Assembly (NCBI GenBank): GCA_013398015.1
Contig: VZRR01010289.1
Span: forward strand, 94,727 to 158,726
Reading direction: 5' to 3'
From: Oreocharis arfaki
Lineage: Eukaryota > Chordata > Aves > Passeriformes > Paramythiidae
DNA: 64,000 nt
The position numbers and the translations under genes were made by a program. The notes below the pieces were generated by a model. That model was not told where the DNA came from and made no database searches. It saw only the letters and a list, made by a program, of their open reading frames with translations. This document shows positions 52,001-59,132 of the stretch, piece after piece. Position 1 is the stretch's first letter, and the number at the start of each line of letters is the position of its first letter.

Positions 52001-55000
52001 GAATAAAAAAGCACAGGCAGCATTTTGCACACCAGGATGTTCAACTGGCTGCAGCTACTGGAAAATGCTGGGAGACTGAACAACTAAAAGTTCAATCTGC
52101 TTGCCCACTCACAACAAGAATGCTAAAATATGGTAAATATTTACTAGGAAAACACTCTGGATTCTGTTTCCATAACACGTCTGAGAAGGAAAACCAGAAG
52201 CAATATTGGGTTGTAGTGACATAAAACTGAGAGAAACTGCATCTCCAGCAGCTGGCAATTCTTTGTAAAATTGAAGTAATTTCTTCTTTTGATACAAATA
52301 AATTCTGTAATTCAAGAACTGCACTATACTGTAGAAGCCTAAATTACTTAAGAGGAACATTCCTAGGAAGCATTTCACCTACCAAAGTACTCAGAAAACT
52401 TCTCTGCATTTAAAGTAGCACTCATCAGTATGACTTTCAGATCCAGTCGAACATTCAGAAGATCTTTAACAATGCTCATTAAAACATCTGACTGAAGATT
52501 TCTTTCATGGATTTCATCAAGAACTATGTGACTGATGCTTGACAAGTGCCTAAAATAGAAGAGGAGGAAGTTAAACTTTTGTTTTTAGAAAAACAATAAA
52601 GCAAAGCCATGACTGTTTGGAACAGCTCAGGACTCATTTAATAATTGCATTCAGTGTCTCATTAAACAGGAGCTCTTACTTATCTGACTGGAGCCACTGC
52701 AGGACAATTCCCGTGGTACAGTACAAAATTGAACCTTGTTTCCTTGGCAACCGACTGAAAGAGACACAATAAGAACTCCTCAGTTCTCCTTTGTATTTAA
52801 CAAAATACTTCAAAAGCTTAAACCCCAACTGCAGGTGCCATTCCAGACATGATGCAGTTGTGCCTCACTGCCTCCCTCACTCACAGCACAACAGAAACAA
52901 GGAATTAGGCCACTGTTGCACCACTTTTGTGGATGGGGAATGGACCAGGGAGAGGCCCTGACTTCCCAGACATCCTTTGCCATCCCCTGCACATTGAGGT
53001 GCTGATCCCCAGCTCTCCCGGCTCAGAACAGAGGGCACTCACATGCACAGCACTGTGAGCAAAGAGAAATAGCAGAGAGATTCTATGAACTCCAATTAAA
53101 ATGCTGGGAGGGCTGAGCTGTGCTCTCTCAACAGCAGTTTTGTTTCAGCAATAGGGTTCCATTATGCGCTGGTACCACTTCAGATAATTTTTAAAATCAT
53201 AGCTGAGTCCAAATGTAAGAGCTTTTGCTCTGCAAGCTCCTGTCACTGCCCCTCTTACATGGTCCCAGGGAATTAGTCCATAGATATGTGCAGCAAATAC
53301 ATAGCTTTCCAGAGAAATATGGTTTGGAGCATTCTCTCCTTTAGCATTTTCTCTTTTCCTTGAAATTCATGGGATTAGGGACACCAGTTATTTCTGCCCA
53401 AAGCAGAACCTTTTACAAGAGCTGAAAACAGGACTTACTAGACAAAGCCTAACTTGGGCTAGTCACTGTCACACGGGGCATAAATCACAGTAACTGAACT
53501 CAAACCTTTTCATAAAATTCAAAAACCTCATTCCTCCCTCCCAGGAATTCCTTTAGGAGAAAATATCAGCAGGAAAACAGTTATGTTTTTTTAGAACTAC
53601 TTTTCAAATGGTCTCCTTTGGAGAACACCAGGCCCTTCCCTCGGAGCTGCTCACCTCTGCAGGCGGATCTGGTACCCCGTGCTCCTGCCATTGCCACAGT
53701 CCTCTGCCCTCTCAGCAGCCACCCTCTCAGCCACCTGAGGGGGAGAAAGAAAATCAGGCTGATCTGTGATTGAGCTGCTCATCAGTAGGAACACTTGGAA
53801 CTGAGATGGTTTGTAAGTAACAAAGAAATGCCCTGAAAACCACCTCTTCTCCTCCCCTGAGGGCAGCAACCCAGGGACAAGACTTCAGAGGAACACACCC
53901 ACTCGGGCAGCAGCAGCACATTCCCCTTTCAGCAGGGCGAGCTTCACCCGTCTGACACTGAACTATCAAGGAGAGAAACTACTGAGCACTTGAAAGCCAG
54001 ATTCTTTCCTGCTCATTAATACACCTCTAGAGGGCCTGACACAACATTAGTTTTTATCTTAATTGACATTTGCACTGCCCAAATCCATTAAAATCACAGA
54101 TATAACCCATGACTAAAGCCAGGGAAGAACAAGGCTGCAGCACCAGCACTCCATGAAGGGCCAAATCCTGTGAATATCCAATTAGTACACATTAAGAGAA
54201 TTGTTACTTGCAGCAGACTCTGGAACACGGAAAAGCTCGGGGCACTCACGGAGATGGCGCTGATCCGGCGGGGCTGGGTGCACACGATCCTGCACGTGGA
54301 GCCCAGGCCGCGCTCGATGTGATCGTCCAGGATGAACTGCGTCACCTGCGTGGTCTTGCCGCAGCCCGTCTCGCCGCTGATCACCGTCACACGGTTGTTG
54401 TTGATCAGCTTCACAAGCTCCTGCTCCCAACGAAGACCAAACAATTACTGTGTTGTTACTGCAAACGGACTTTAGAGGATTTTGACAATTCACTGCTCCC
54501 GTGGGATGAACTCTGAGCGAAGTTCATCCTTCTTCAGCAGCTGAAGAAATGTGCTTCTGCTTCTCGTAATGCTACAAAAAAAGTTCAGTTTAAACCTCAC
54601 AGAAGTCCTTTCTGCACATTTGCACTTCCCATGTGTAGGGTTTAAAGCACACCCAACCTCAACACTACCTTTAAATACTTGAGATCCTGCATGAAAACAA
54701 CATAAAAGAACTAAAATGAAAGCGTGAAACACACTTTTAACCTTCTTGATTCCTACTTGGCTCCTGTAGATCTTTGGAGACTGAACACAAGTTTGCCTGC
54801 TTGGACTCCAAGCCTGCACAGACTAAAGGTTTTCAGCACAGTATTTTAACATTTCTTGTACCAACAGGAACAGTTTCCCAGCCTCCACTGCCCCACTCCA
54901 AGGACTGTTTAGAGGGGGTATACTATTTTAAGAAACAAATGCTAACAGAAAGGAGATTATGGCAAATAGAGGAACTGTAGGAAGGAGCTCACTAACCATC

Positions 55001-57803
55001 CACAGAGCCTGCAAAAGCAAACATAGCAGAATACTCCATTACTGCTGCATACAGGGGCTGTCACCTGAAGAATTAACATCAATTAGTAACAGCCCCGACT
55101 GTCACGGACCTTATCCTGCGACTGGGAAACTAATGGCACTGAAAGCCAGCAGTGCAGCCATCAGGGCTGTGGTTAAAGCTAAAAGGGCTTAATTGGCATT
55201 ATATTCAATTCTAAACTGGCTAATTGTGCAACAAAGGGCACAATTTTATACACAGAAGAAAGCACAACAATCTGAGCAACCAGAAGTTTCTGGAAGCTTC
55301 CAGAAGTCTAACTGGCAGAAAAAGAAAACCTGTTATTAAATATATGTAGCAGCCATGTATTCCCAGTTACATTCCCACGAGAACACTGTACTGAGCCCCA
55401 TATCACAACCAGTGAGCCCCTGGGACAGTCTGGAAAGAAATCAGCCCCCGGGTCAGAACCTGGGAGGTTTCTCCCCTTCCTGAAGGCCACAAAGGATTGC
55501 TGCCAGTCACAACTGCTTTCTCCTGTTTTGGAGCACAGCACCACGGATTCTCTCCTTAAATACATACTCACCTCTCTCATCCCATATGAGGGGAGCCTCT
55601 CTCGGAATCTCTGGGGAAAAAGAAAAAAACATTGCTCTTTAAACACCTTTTCACTGAAGCTATACAGCAGATCTCACCTCTAATCTGGGCTAAACTGCAA
55701 AATAATGACAAACTGATCAGCAACACTTGTATAAACACAGGCCCATGGGAAATAACTTTAATTCCATGTGTGGTTTCAGTTTCATTCAATTTAGAAAAAT
55801 GATTTTAGCCCAATTCAGTACAGGATAAGGCAGGTATATACAGGTGCAAGAGCAGGGCCTGGTATGGAAGAGAGAACTGGTGTTCAGGGTAAGATAATTT
55901 TCTATATGTAGCTGTTAACAACAAAACCACTGTTTTCAAGAGGCAATTCCTCCAGAGGCCAGTGTTGTGCTTTCAGTTTCAGATGTAACTGCAGGGACAC
56001 AATCGATAAAAAAGAAAGAGAACCTCACCCAATGAAACAACATGTCAGCTTCAAATTTCAGATTCTAAATGTTTCTGAAATTTGTCTTCTCCCATTTTTA
56101 ATTACTGTTCTATCAATAGATATGAATTTTATGAATTCTAACAATAATTTTTAGCAAAAGTAACATCATGACAACTTTCCAGCAAATTGCAAGATATTAC
56201 CTTTTCAGGTTGGCCTAATTTAAAAAAGAATTAAACGAAAAGTTTTCAACCTAACACAGGGACAAGTACCTGCATTTCAATATATTTGGGATCAGATCTC
56301 TTCTTCATTAAGTCTTCTTTAAGCTGCTCATCTAACTCAGTATCCTGCTCACTTTTTTCACAGAGATATTCCACATCCAAATCCAGGGATGTTTTTTCCA
56401 AGGTTGGTCTCTGTCTTACAGGAGCTTTTTCAGCATCTGGCTTCACTTTGGCAGGCTGTTCTGGAGTAGGGCTGGAATCACAGAACAAAAACTTCAGATT
56501 CCCCAGCTGTGCCTGGCCACATGCAGAGTGCATGTAATTAGATCCAGCAGTTAATGAACCAGCAGTCCACGGGAATAGAGAATCATGGAATGGTTTGGGT
56601 TGGAAGAGACATTAATCCAGTGCCACCCCTGCCATGGGCAGGGACGCCTTCACTGTCCCAGGCTGCTCCAAGCCCCGTCCAGCCTGGCCTTGGGCACTGC
56701 CAGGGATCCAGGGGCAGCCACAGCTTCTGTGGGTCTGTCACTACAGTGAAAGTCATTAAACCAATTAAAGTCTCAAAGTACCAACCACCAAAAACCTGAC
56801 ATCAGGATATAAAAAATAACACATTCTTTTGTACCAAACGAAACTACAAAGTAACAAACCAAAACATCATCAGAGAATTACTACCTGATCCACTGCCCCG
56901 TAACTGGATCCCTCAAAAAAATGGATCCCAAATCCCCTCATTTCAGCATACCTGCCTATTCCAGCTATTCCTGAAAATCCTTAATGAATCCTTAATCCTG
57001 CTTAAGACACTGAGTATATGTTCCACGACTGCTCAACAACTGAAAACAGAAGTCAAAAGCCACCTCTGGAAGAGTAATTCCAGAGGCCAAGGGAGCTGAA
57101 ATAACCCGTATACCGACCGAAGTATGCCTTGAGCTCAGTTATAAGTTTTATGAGTTTAAGAAGAAATGTAACACCCCAAACTCAGCAATAATGAAGGAGT
57201 TTTACAGCAACGGCTACAATCATTTCAGTGTGACAATACACGTGGAAAAACCTGAGGATATTTGTTGAGCCAATTCACTCAACAAAGGTAAATAACTTCC
57301 GACACATCTTCCTGACAGCTTATGGAAAGTTTGTGCAATTCAAAATAAATAAAAGAACTGGTAATTGTATCTGTTTACCCTTCTTCATCTCCAGACCACC
57401 AGGACATGGCTTCTTGCTCTTTGTCGGTTTTAGTCTGGACAGAATTCAGCAGCCGCACGATTTGCTCTTCCCTGCGCTCGTCCATGCGCACAACAGCTCT
57501 CTAGGGCGGAAAAGCACAGCCTCCATCAGCGCGGGCTCCGTGTATCCACAAACACTGACGTTAGCAACACTCACACGGCGTTCGCCTACCGAGGCTCTTC
57601 GGCAGGACCAAAAATCTACGTTTTTCCCTACGCGCAGCTCCAAGCTGCAGAGGCACAGAGCCCTGTCCCCCCGGCCAGGTGAGCGCTGTCCCCGGGACAC
57701 GTCCCCGCCGGGTGAGCGCTGTCCCCNCAGAGCCGCCATCGCCGCCACGGCCGCGGCCACGGCCACGGCCCCAGCCGCTGTCGCGGCGGTGCTCGTAGCT
57801 CAT
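42815..57803 (-). CDS. DHX36: DHX36 (RHAU/G4R1) DEAH-box G-quadruplex helicase, 25 exons
   Basis: DHX36 uses ATP to unwind G-quadruplexes in DNA and RNA, working in the nucleus and in cytoplasmic granules. Exons 2-25 join in frame to 915 residues plus TGA, with every junction phase consistent. The human protein I recall is 1008 residues. Motifs in order: GETGCGKTT (motif I, 54349-54375), TQPRRISAIS (Ia), DEIH (II, 52507-52518), SAT (III, 52414-52422), FLPGW (near IV), ATNIAETSITIDD (V), QRKGRAGR (VI), then HA2 and OB-fold regions. All catalytic motifs are intact. The start ATG at 57801-57803 has a G at -3. The defect is in exon 1, which runs into a single N at 57727; the N-terminal quadruplex-binding RSM is not encoded anywhere nearby, most likely because of assembly loss. 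One intron uses a GC donor. Confidence 0.96.
43639..43791 (-). CDS. DHX36: DHX36 exon 24 (OB-fold region)
   Basis: Fifty-one codons encode IYLYDCTEVSPYCLLFFGGD and then ISIQKD and TIAVDEWIVFQSPARIAHLV. Phase 0 at both ends; acceptor TTGTGCAG, donor AAG|GTAACT. Confidence 0.96.
44349..44469 (-). CDS. DHX36: DHX36 exon 23 (OB-fold region)
   Basis: The exon encodes VKVSTKTDGSVNIHPKSVNV and then EFHYNWLVYHLKMRTSS. The donor is AGT|GTGAGT. An out-of-phase GTGTGA two bases upstream is not used, because only the 44349 end keeps the frame with exon 24. Confidence 0.95.
44838..44928 (-). CDS. DHX36: DHX36 exon 22
   Basis: The exon encodes NEKLLKAVICAGLYPKVAKI and RPSFSKKRK, with the Met codon split across the next junction. 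Acceptor TCCCCTGCAG, donor AAAAT|GTGAGC. Confidence 0.95.
45014..45113 (-). CDS. DHX36: DHX36 exon 21
   Basis: The exon encodes MLHSMKGQFAEHLLAAGFVN and SRNPKDPKSN, part of the C-terminal domain upstream of the OB fold. Acceptor ATTTCCTAG (weak pyrimidine tract), donor CAG|GTAACC. Confidence 0.94.
45214..45297 (-). CDS. DHX36: DHX36 exon 20
   Basis: Twenty-eight codons encode GWEEARRCGFRTEKDYCWEY and FLSSSTMQ. Phase 0 at both ends. Acceptor CATTTCTAG, donor CAG|GTAACA. Confidence 0.95.
45926..46012 (-). CDS. DHX36: DHX36 exon 19
   Basis: Twenty-nine codons encode GKEKVADARRRELSNNSKSD and HLTVVNAFT. The last residue before the junction is Thr, where I recall Glu in human. The donor is ACT|GTAAGC. 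Confidence 0.94.
46311..46484 (-). CDS. DHX36: DHX36 exon 18 (HA2 / ratchet-like domain)
   Basis: Fifty-eight codons encode NALDRQEELTPLGVHLARLP, then VEPHIGKMILFGALFCCLDP and VLTIAASLSFKDPFVIPL. This is one of the best-conserved stretches of the protein, identical or nearly identical to human as I recall it. Donor CTG|GTAAAG. Confidence 0.97.
47058..47156 (-). CDS. DHX36: DHX36 exon 17 (HA2 region)
   Basis: Thirty-three codons encode ILKLGGIAYFLSKLMDPPSQ and DAVMLAINHLMEL, phase 0 at both ends. Donor CTG|GTAAAG. Confidence 0.95.
47781..47898 (-). CDS. DHX36: DHX36 exon 16 (after motif VI)
   Basis: One base completes the last Arg of motif VI. The exon then encodes VQPGHCYHLYNGLRASLLDD and YQLPEILRTPLEELCLQIK. 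Acceptor ATTGCAG, donor AAG|GTAAAC. Confidence 0.97.
48402..48545 (-). CDS. DHX36: DHX36 exon 15 (motifs V and VI)
   Basis: The exon encodes SITIDDVVFVIDGGKIKE, then THFDTQNNISTMSAEWVSKA and QRKGRAGR. Motif VI Arg residues that contact ATP are present (48402-48424). Donor AG|GTAAGA. Confidence 0.97.
49049..49113 (-). CDS. DHX36: DHX36 exon 14 (motif V start)
   Basis: The exon encodes VFKKTPPGVRKIVIATNIAE and T, with a Ser codon split over the junction. Acceptor AATTACAG, donor AG|GTAAAT. Confidence 0.96.
49219..49274 (-). CDS. DHX36: DHX36 exon 13 (56 nt)
   Basis: The exon encodes RFIIIPLHSLMPTVSQTQ after completing an Asp codon. Acceptor AACTTTCAG, donor CAG|GTATGC. Too short for an ORF scan, but confirmed by phase and homology. 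Confidence 0.94.
50130..50217 (-). CDS. DHX36: DHX36 exon 12 (RecA2 start)
   Basis: The exon encodes DGAILVFLPGWDSISTLHEL and LMSQIMFKS. This is the motif IV area opening the second RecA domain. Donor CAG|GTAAAA. Confidence 0.96.
50520..50622 (-). CDS. DHX36: DHX36 exon 11
   Basis: The exon encodes YSASTIDALEMMDDDKVDLD and LVAALIRHIVLEEE after completing an Arg codon. Acceptor CTGCTGCAG, donor GAG|GTACAG. Confidence 0.95.
51146..51286 (-). CDS. DHX36: DHX36 exon 10 (charged linker), weak donor
   Basis: The exon encodes YNPENMDRRMHWRKGFMQGH, then VSRPEKEEKEEIYRQEWPDY and LTQLQG, a highly charged stretch between the RecA1 and RecA2 cores. Acceptor TGTGTAAAG. The donor AG|GTTGGG departs from consensus at +3 to +5. 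At 141 nt, entering and leaving in the same phase (AG|G), its skipping would preserve the frame. Confidence 0.93.
51753..51834 (-). CDS. DHX36: DHX36 exon 9 with GC splice donor
   Basis: The exon encodes HCPMIHIPGFTFPVVEYLLE and DVIEKL after completing an Asp codon. The only junction that keeps frame with exon 10 is AG|GCAAGT, a GC donor (51751-51752) with otherwise perfect consensus, as is usual for GC-AG introns. Acceptor CCCCCACAG. Confidence 0.93.
52383..52549 (-). CDS. DHX36: DHX36 exon 8 (DEIH box and SAT motif)
   Basis: The exon encodes HLSSISHIVLDEIHERNLQS, then DVLMSIVKDL and LKVILMSATLNAEKFSEYF. It holds the catalytic DEIH (52507-52518) that binds Mg-ATP and the SAT motif (52414-52422). 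Donor TTTG|GTAGGT. Confidence 0.97.
52680..52754 (-). CDS. DHX36: DHX36 exon 7
   Basis: The exon encodes SRLPRKQGSILYCTTGIVLQ and WLQSD, including the TTGI motif of the RecA1 domain. Acceptor CTCTTTCAG, donor AA|GTAAGA. Confidence 0.95.
   Translation of the reverse strand, partial: SVAKETRFNFVLYHGNCPAVAPVR
53655..53734 (-). CDS. DHX36: DHX36 exon 6
   Basis: The exon encodes VAERVAAERAEDCGNGRSTG and YQIRLQ, continuing directly from motif Ia. Acceptor CTCCCCCTCAG, donor AG|GTGAGC. Confidence 0.96.
54250..54420 (-). CDS. DHX36: DHX36 exon 5 (Walker A / motif I and Ia)
   Basis: Fifty-seven codons encode ELVKLINNNRVTVISGETG, CGKTTQVTQFILDDHIERGL and IVCTQPRRISAIS. The Lys and Thr of GCGKTT that bind ATP phosphates are present. 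The exon is markedly GC-rich compared with its introns. Acceptor GGGAGCAG, donor TCC|GTGAGT. Confidence 0.97.
55281..55307. promoter_or_regulatory. Perfect five-unit heat-shock element in DHX36 intron 4
   Basis: Alternating GAA and TTC triplets, each separated by exactly two bases, occur at 55283, 55288, 55293, 55298 and 55303. The central 18 bp (55288-55305) form a perfect palindrome, TTCTGGAAGCTTCCAGAA. This is the textbook binding array for trimeric HSF1. It lies about 2.5 kb downstream of the DHX36 start codon. Confidence 0.75.
55572..55610 (-). CDS. DHX36: DHX36 exon 4 (39 nt)
   Basis: Thirteen codons, RFRERLPSYGMRE, lie in phase 0 at both ends between TTTTCCCCAG and GAG|GTGAGT. They match the conserved REKLPSYGM segment just before the helicase core. 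Confidence 0.94.
56270..56471 (-). CDS. DHX36: DHX36 exon 3 (N-terminal extension)
   Basis: The exon encodes PTPEQPAKVKPDAEKAPVRQ, then LDLDVEYLCEKSEQDTELDE and QLKEDLMKKRSDPKYIEMQ. The second half matches the DQKLLEDLQKKK and YIEMQ region of the family. The first half is poorly conserved. Acceptor GTGATTCCAG, donor CAG|GTACTT. Confidence 0.93.
56570..56742 (-). mobile_element. CR1 LINE 3' fragment in DHX36 intron 2
   Basis: AGAATCATGGAATGG, GGTTGGAAGAGACATT, CCTGCCATGGGCAGGGACG and CCAGCCTGGCCTTGGGCACT follow the order of an avian CR1 3' region in reverse complement. The 3' end is at the left, so the element reads on the minus strand, the same strand as DHX36. It is 5'-truncated and non-coding. 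Confidence 0.85.
57379..57500 (-). CDS. DHX36: DHX36 exon 2
   Basis: Forty codons plus two bases encode RAVVRMDERREEQIVRLLNS, then VQTKTDKEQE and AMSWWSGDEE. The RAVV-MDERREEQIV stretch directly follows the RSM in DHX36 orthologues. Acceptor CCGCCCTAG, donor GG|GTAAAC. Confidence 0.93.
57678..57726. repeat. 33-bp tandem duplication ending at the single N
   Basis: The 16-mer GGTGAGCGCTGTCCCC occurs at 57678-57693 and again at 57711-57726. The second copy ends exactly where the single N (57727) begins. This pattern suggests duplicated contig ends or a collapsed GC-rich repeat. Confidence 0.8.
57728..57803 (-). CDS. DHX36: DHX36 exon 1 (3'-truncated at an N)
   Basis: Twenty-five codons from ATG encode MSYEHRRDSGWGRGRGRGRG and GDGGS, a glycine/arginine-rich N-terminus typical of DHX36. 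The sequence then hits an N. The RSM (a HPGHLKGREIG-type motif followed by WYA-KQGQ) expected before exon 2 is missing in every minus-strand frame, and no trustworthy donor can be assigned. Loss of about 100 bp or more at the N is the simplest explanation. Confidence 0.88.
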
Positions 57804-57924
57804 GGCCGCAGGTGCCGGCGCGGAGCAGCCGGCACAGCCCGGCCCGGCGCGGCTCTACGCGGCCCGGCGCGGCCCCGCCTCATCCGCCGCCGCACTTCCG
57901 CCCGCCCCTCGGCGCGCCTCGGCC

Positions 57925-57982
57925 CCGGGTTCGAGTCCCGGCCCGCCCAAACCCGACCCGCCCAGGTCCCCGGTTCGAGTCC
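57925..57982 (+). other. Two TFIIIC B-box-like motifs (tRNA T-arm-like)
   Basis: GGTTCGAGTCC occurs at 57928-57938 and 57972-57982, 44 bp apart. The first sits in a perfect T-arm-like hairpin (CCGGG, TTCGAGT loop, CCCGG at 57925-57941). No A box, acceptor stem or anticodon arm precedes either copy, so these are not tRNA genes. Confidence 0.5.
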
Positions 57983-58269
57983 CCGGCCGGCCGGCGTGTT
58001 GCAGAATGGGGAATAGGGGTCGTTTCCTTAACGTTTGATTTTGTGTGCTTTCAGAACTTATCAACAAGAAGGGAGATTTAATCTGTGAAACAAAGAGCAG
58101 ACAATGAGCTTAAAGTGATGTCCAGGTGTTAGAAAAGTATTCCTAGTATTATGTAGATGTAGATGTTGACAAACTGCAGGTGCGTCAAAACCACTGTAAC
58201 TTCCCACCTGCGGAGCTGCTCCCCCATTTCCACCGGTTCCTGCAGACACACCACCCACTGCCAACAGAC

Positions 58270-58559
58270 ACCACAACGGGGCTTTAAGACTTTATTTAGG
58301 ATTCCTTTTAGACACATGTTTTCCTCAAATAAATAGATATATAAATAAATAACTTAAAATTCACTATGGAAAGCTGGAAAGCACTTGAGTATTTGTTATC
58401 CCCTTGATATAGCTTTAACAGTTTGAATCTATTCAACAGTGCACCCAAATAAAATTTGTATGATAGGAAAAAAACAGCTGATACTGTATTTGCTTGGGTA
58501 ATTTGAGCAAGGGGAGCACTGTCTGTCAGAGCAGTCGAGACGTAGAGATTAAACACCTT
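58270..58559 (-). other. GPR149: GPR149 3' UTR
   Basis: An AT-rich tail between the TAA at 58560-58562 and the minus-strand AATAAA at 58291-58296. The extent is inferred from the signal only. Confidence 0.55.
58291..58296 (-). terminator. GPR149: Poly(A) signal of GPR149
   Basis: Plus-strand TTTATT, which is AATAAA on the minus strand, lies 264 bases after the GPR149 stop codon. It would place the GPR149 3' end near 58270, only about 0.45 kb from the DHX36 ATG. Confidence 0.6.
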
Positions 58560-59132
58560 TTAGTTGCTGTTCCCCTGCTCCTCCTGCTCTCTGTAGGCTT
58601 TGTTCAGCAGCTGTATCTCCTCCTGGTACCCAGCCCTGGCCGAGTGCTGCTTTTGGCTGTTCTGCCGATGAGCCTCGACGGTGTCTGGGATGGAGATGCT
58701 GAAGTCGCTGCCGGGGCGGTGCGAGGGGATGAGCAGGGAGTAGGAGGCACTCTCCCCCAGCTCACAGGACACAAACCTGTTCTCCTTGCGGGAGTAGCGC
58801 AGGGAGGGTGACCGTGCCTGCGTGGAGGACTGGCTGATGTTGCTGATGATGGACACGGTGTCCAGGGCCTCTTCGTTGTCACAGATCTCCAGCACCTCCA
58901 AGTGAATCTTAACGCTCGTGTCAGCGAACGTGTCCGGAGGCTCCCCCGGGCTCGGCTCGTGCCCGACGCTTTTGGAGCGGTACACCTCGATTTTCTTGGA
59001 CATGGGGGTTATTTTCTGCCCCTCGGAGCTCACCTCGTACGTGGACAAGGAGAGCGTTTTGCCGGTGGGGGCCTGGAGAGACACAGTCCCCTGGAATGCG
59101 CACAGAGGGACGGCCAGGGCCCCGCCCGCGCG
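58560..59132 (-). CDS. GPR149: GPR149 last coding exon (cytoplasmic tail)
   Basis: GPR149 is an orphan class A-like receptor reported in ovary and brain. This exon encodes 190 residues plus TAA of its intracellular tail. Recognisable conserved runs are SLQAPTGKTLSLSTYEVSS, KKIEVYRSKSVGHEP, DTSVKIHLEVLEICDNEEAL, DTVSIISNISQSSTQ, PSLRYSRKENRFVSCELGE and GYQEEIQLLNKAY near the end. The acceptor chosen is TTCCCCTGCAG at 59133-59143, which opens the frame with RAGGALAV. A later AG (GCATTCCAG, about 59090) is possible because that first part is not clearly conserved. The seven-helix exons lie outside the window to the right. The exon is unusually GC-rich against AT-rich flanks. Confidence 0.93.
   Translation of the reverse strand, partial: RAGGALAVPLCAFQGTVSLQAPTGKTLSLSTYEVSSEGQKITPMSKKIEVYRSKSVGHEPSPGEPPDTFADTSVKIHLEVLEICDNEEALDTVSIISNISQSSTQARSPSLRYSRKENRFVSCELGESASYSLLIPSHRPGSDFSISIPDTVEAHRQNSQKQHSARAGYQEEIQLLNKAYREQEEQGNSN

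Larger units (their letters stand above)
57640..58010 (-). promoter_or_regulatory. DHX36: DHX36 CpG-island promoter
   Basis: Dense CpG sequence spans exon 1 and about 200 bp upstream of the DHX36 ATG. No TATA box is visible. It contains two copies of GGTTCGAGTCC (57928 and 57972) that match the TFIIIC B box. The island ends before the GPR149 3' UTR, so the two genes are packed head-to-tail. Confidence 0.8.

Noticed and set aside
57925..57982. Possible tRNA genes from the T-arm-like motifs
   Set aside because: No A box, D arm, anticodon arm or acceptor stem can be built around either motif.
57802..58038. 78-codon plus-strand ORF starting on the same CATG as DHX36
   Set aside because: CATG is palindromic, so an ATG appears on both strands. 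The frame is CpG-island sequence without conserved features.
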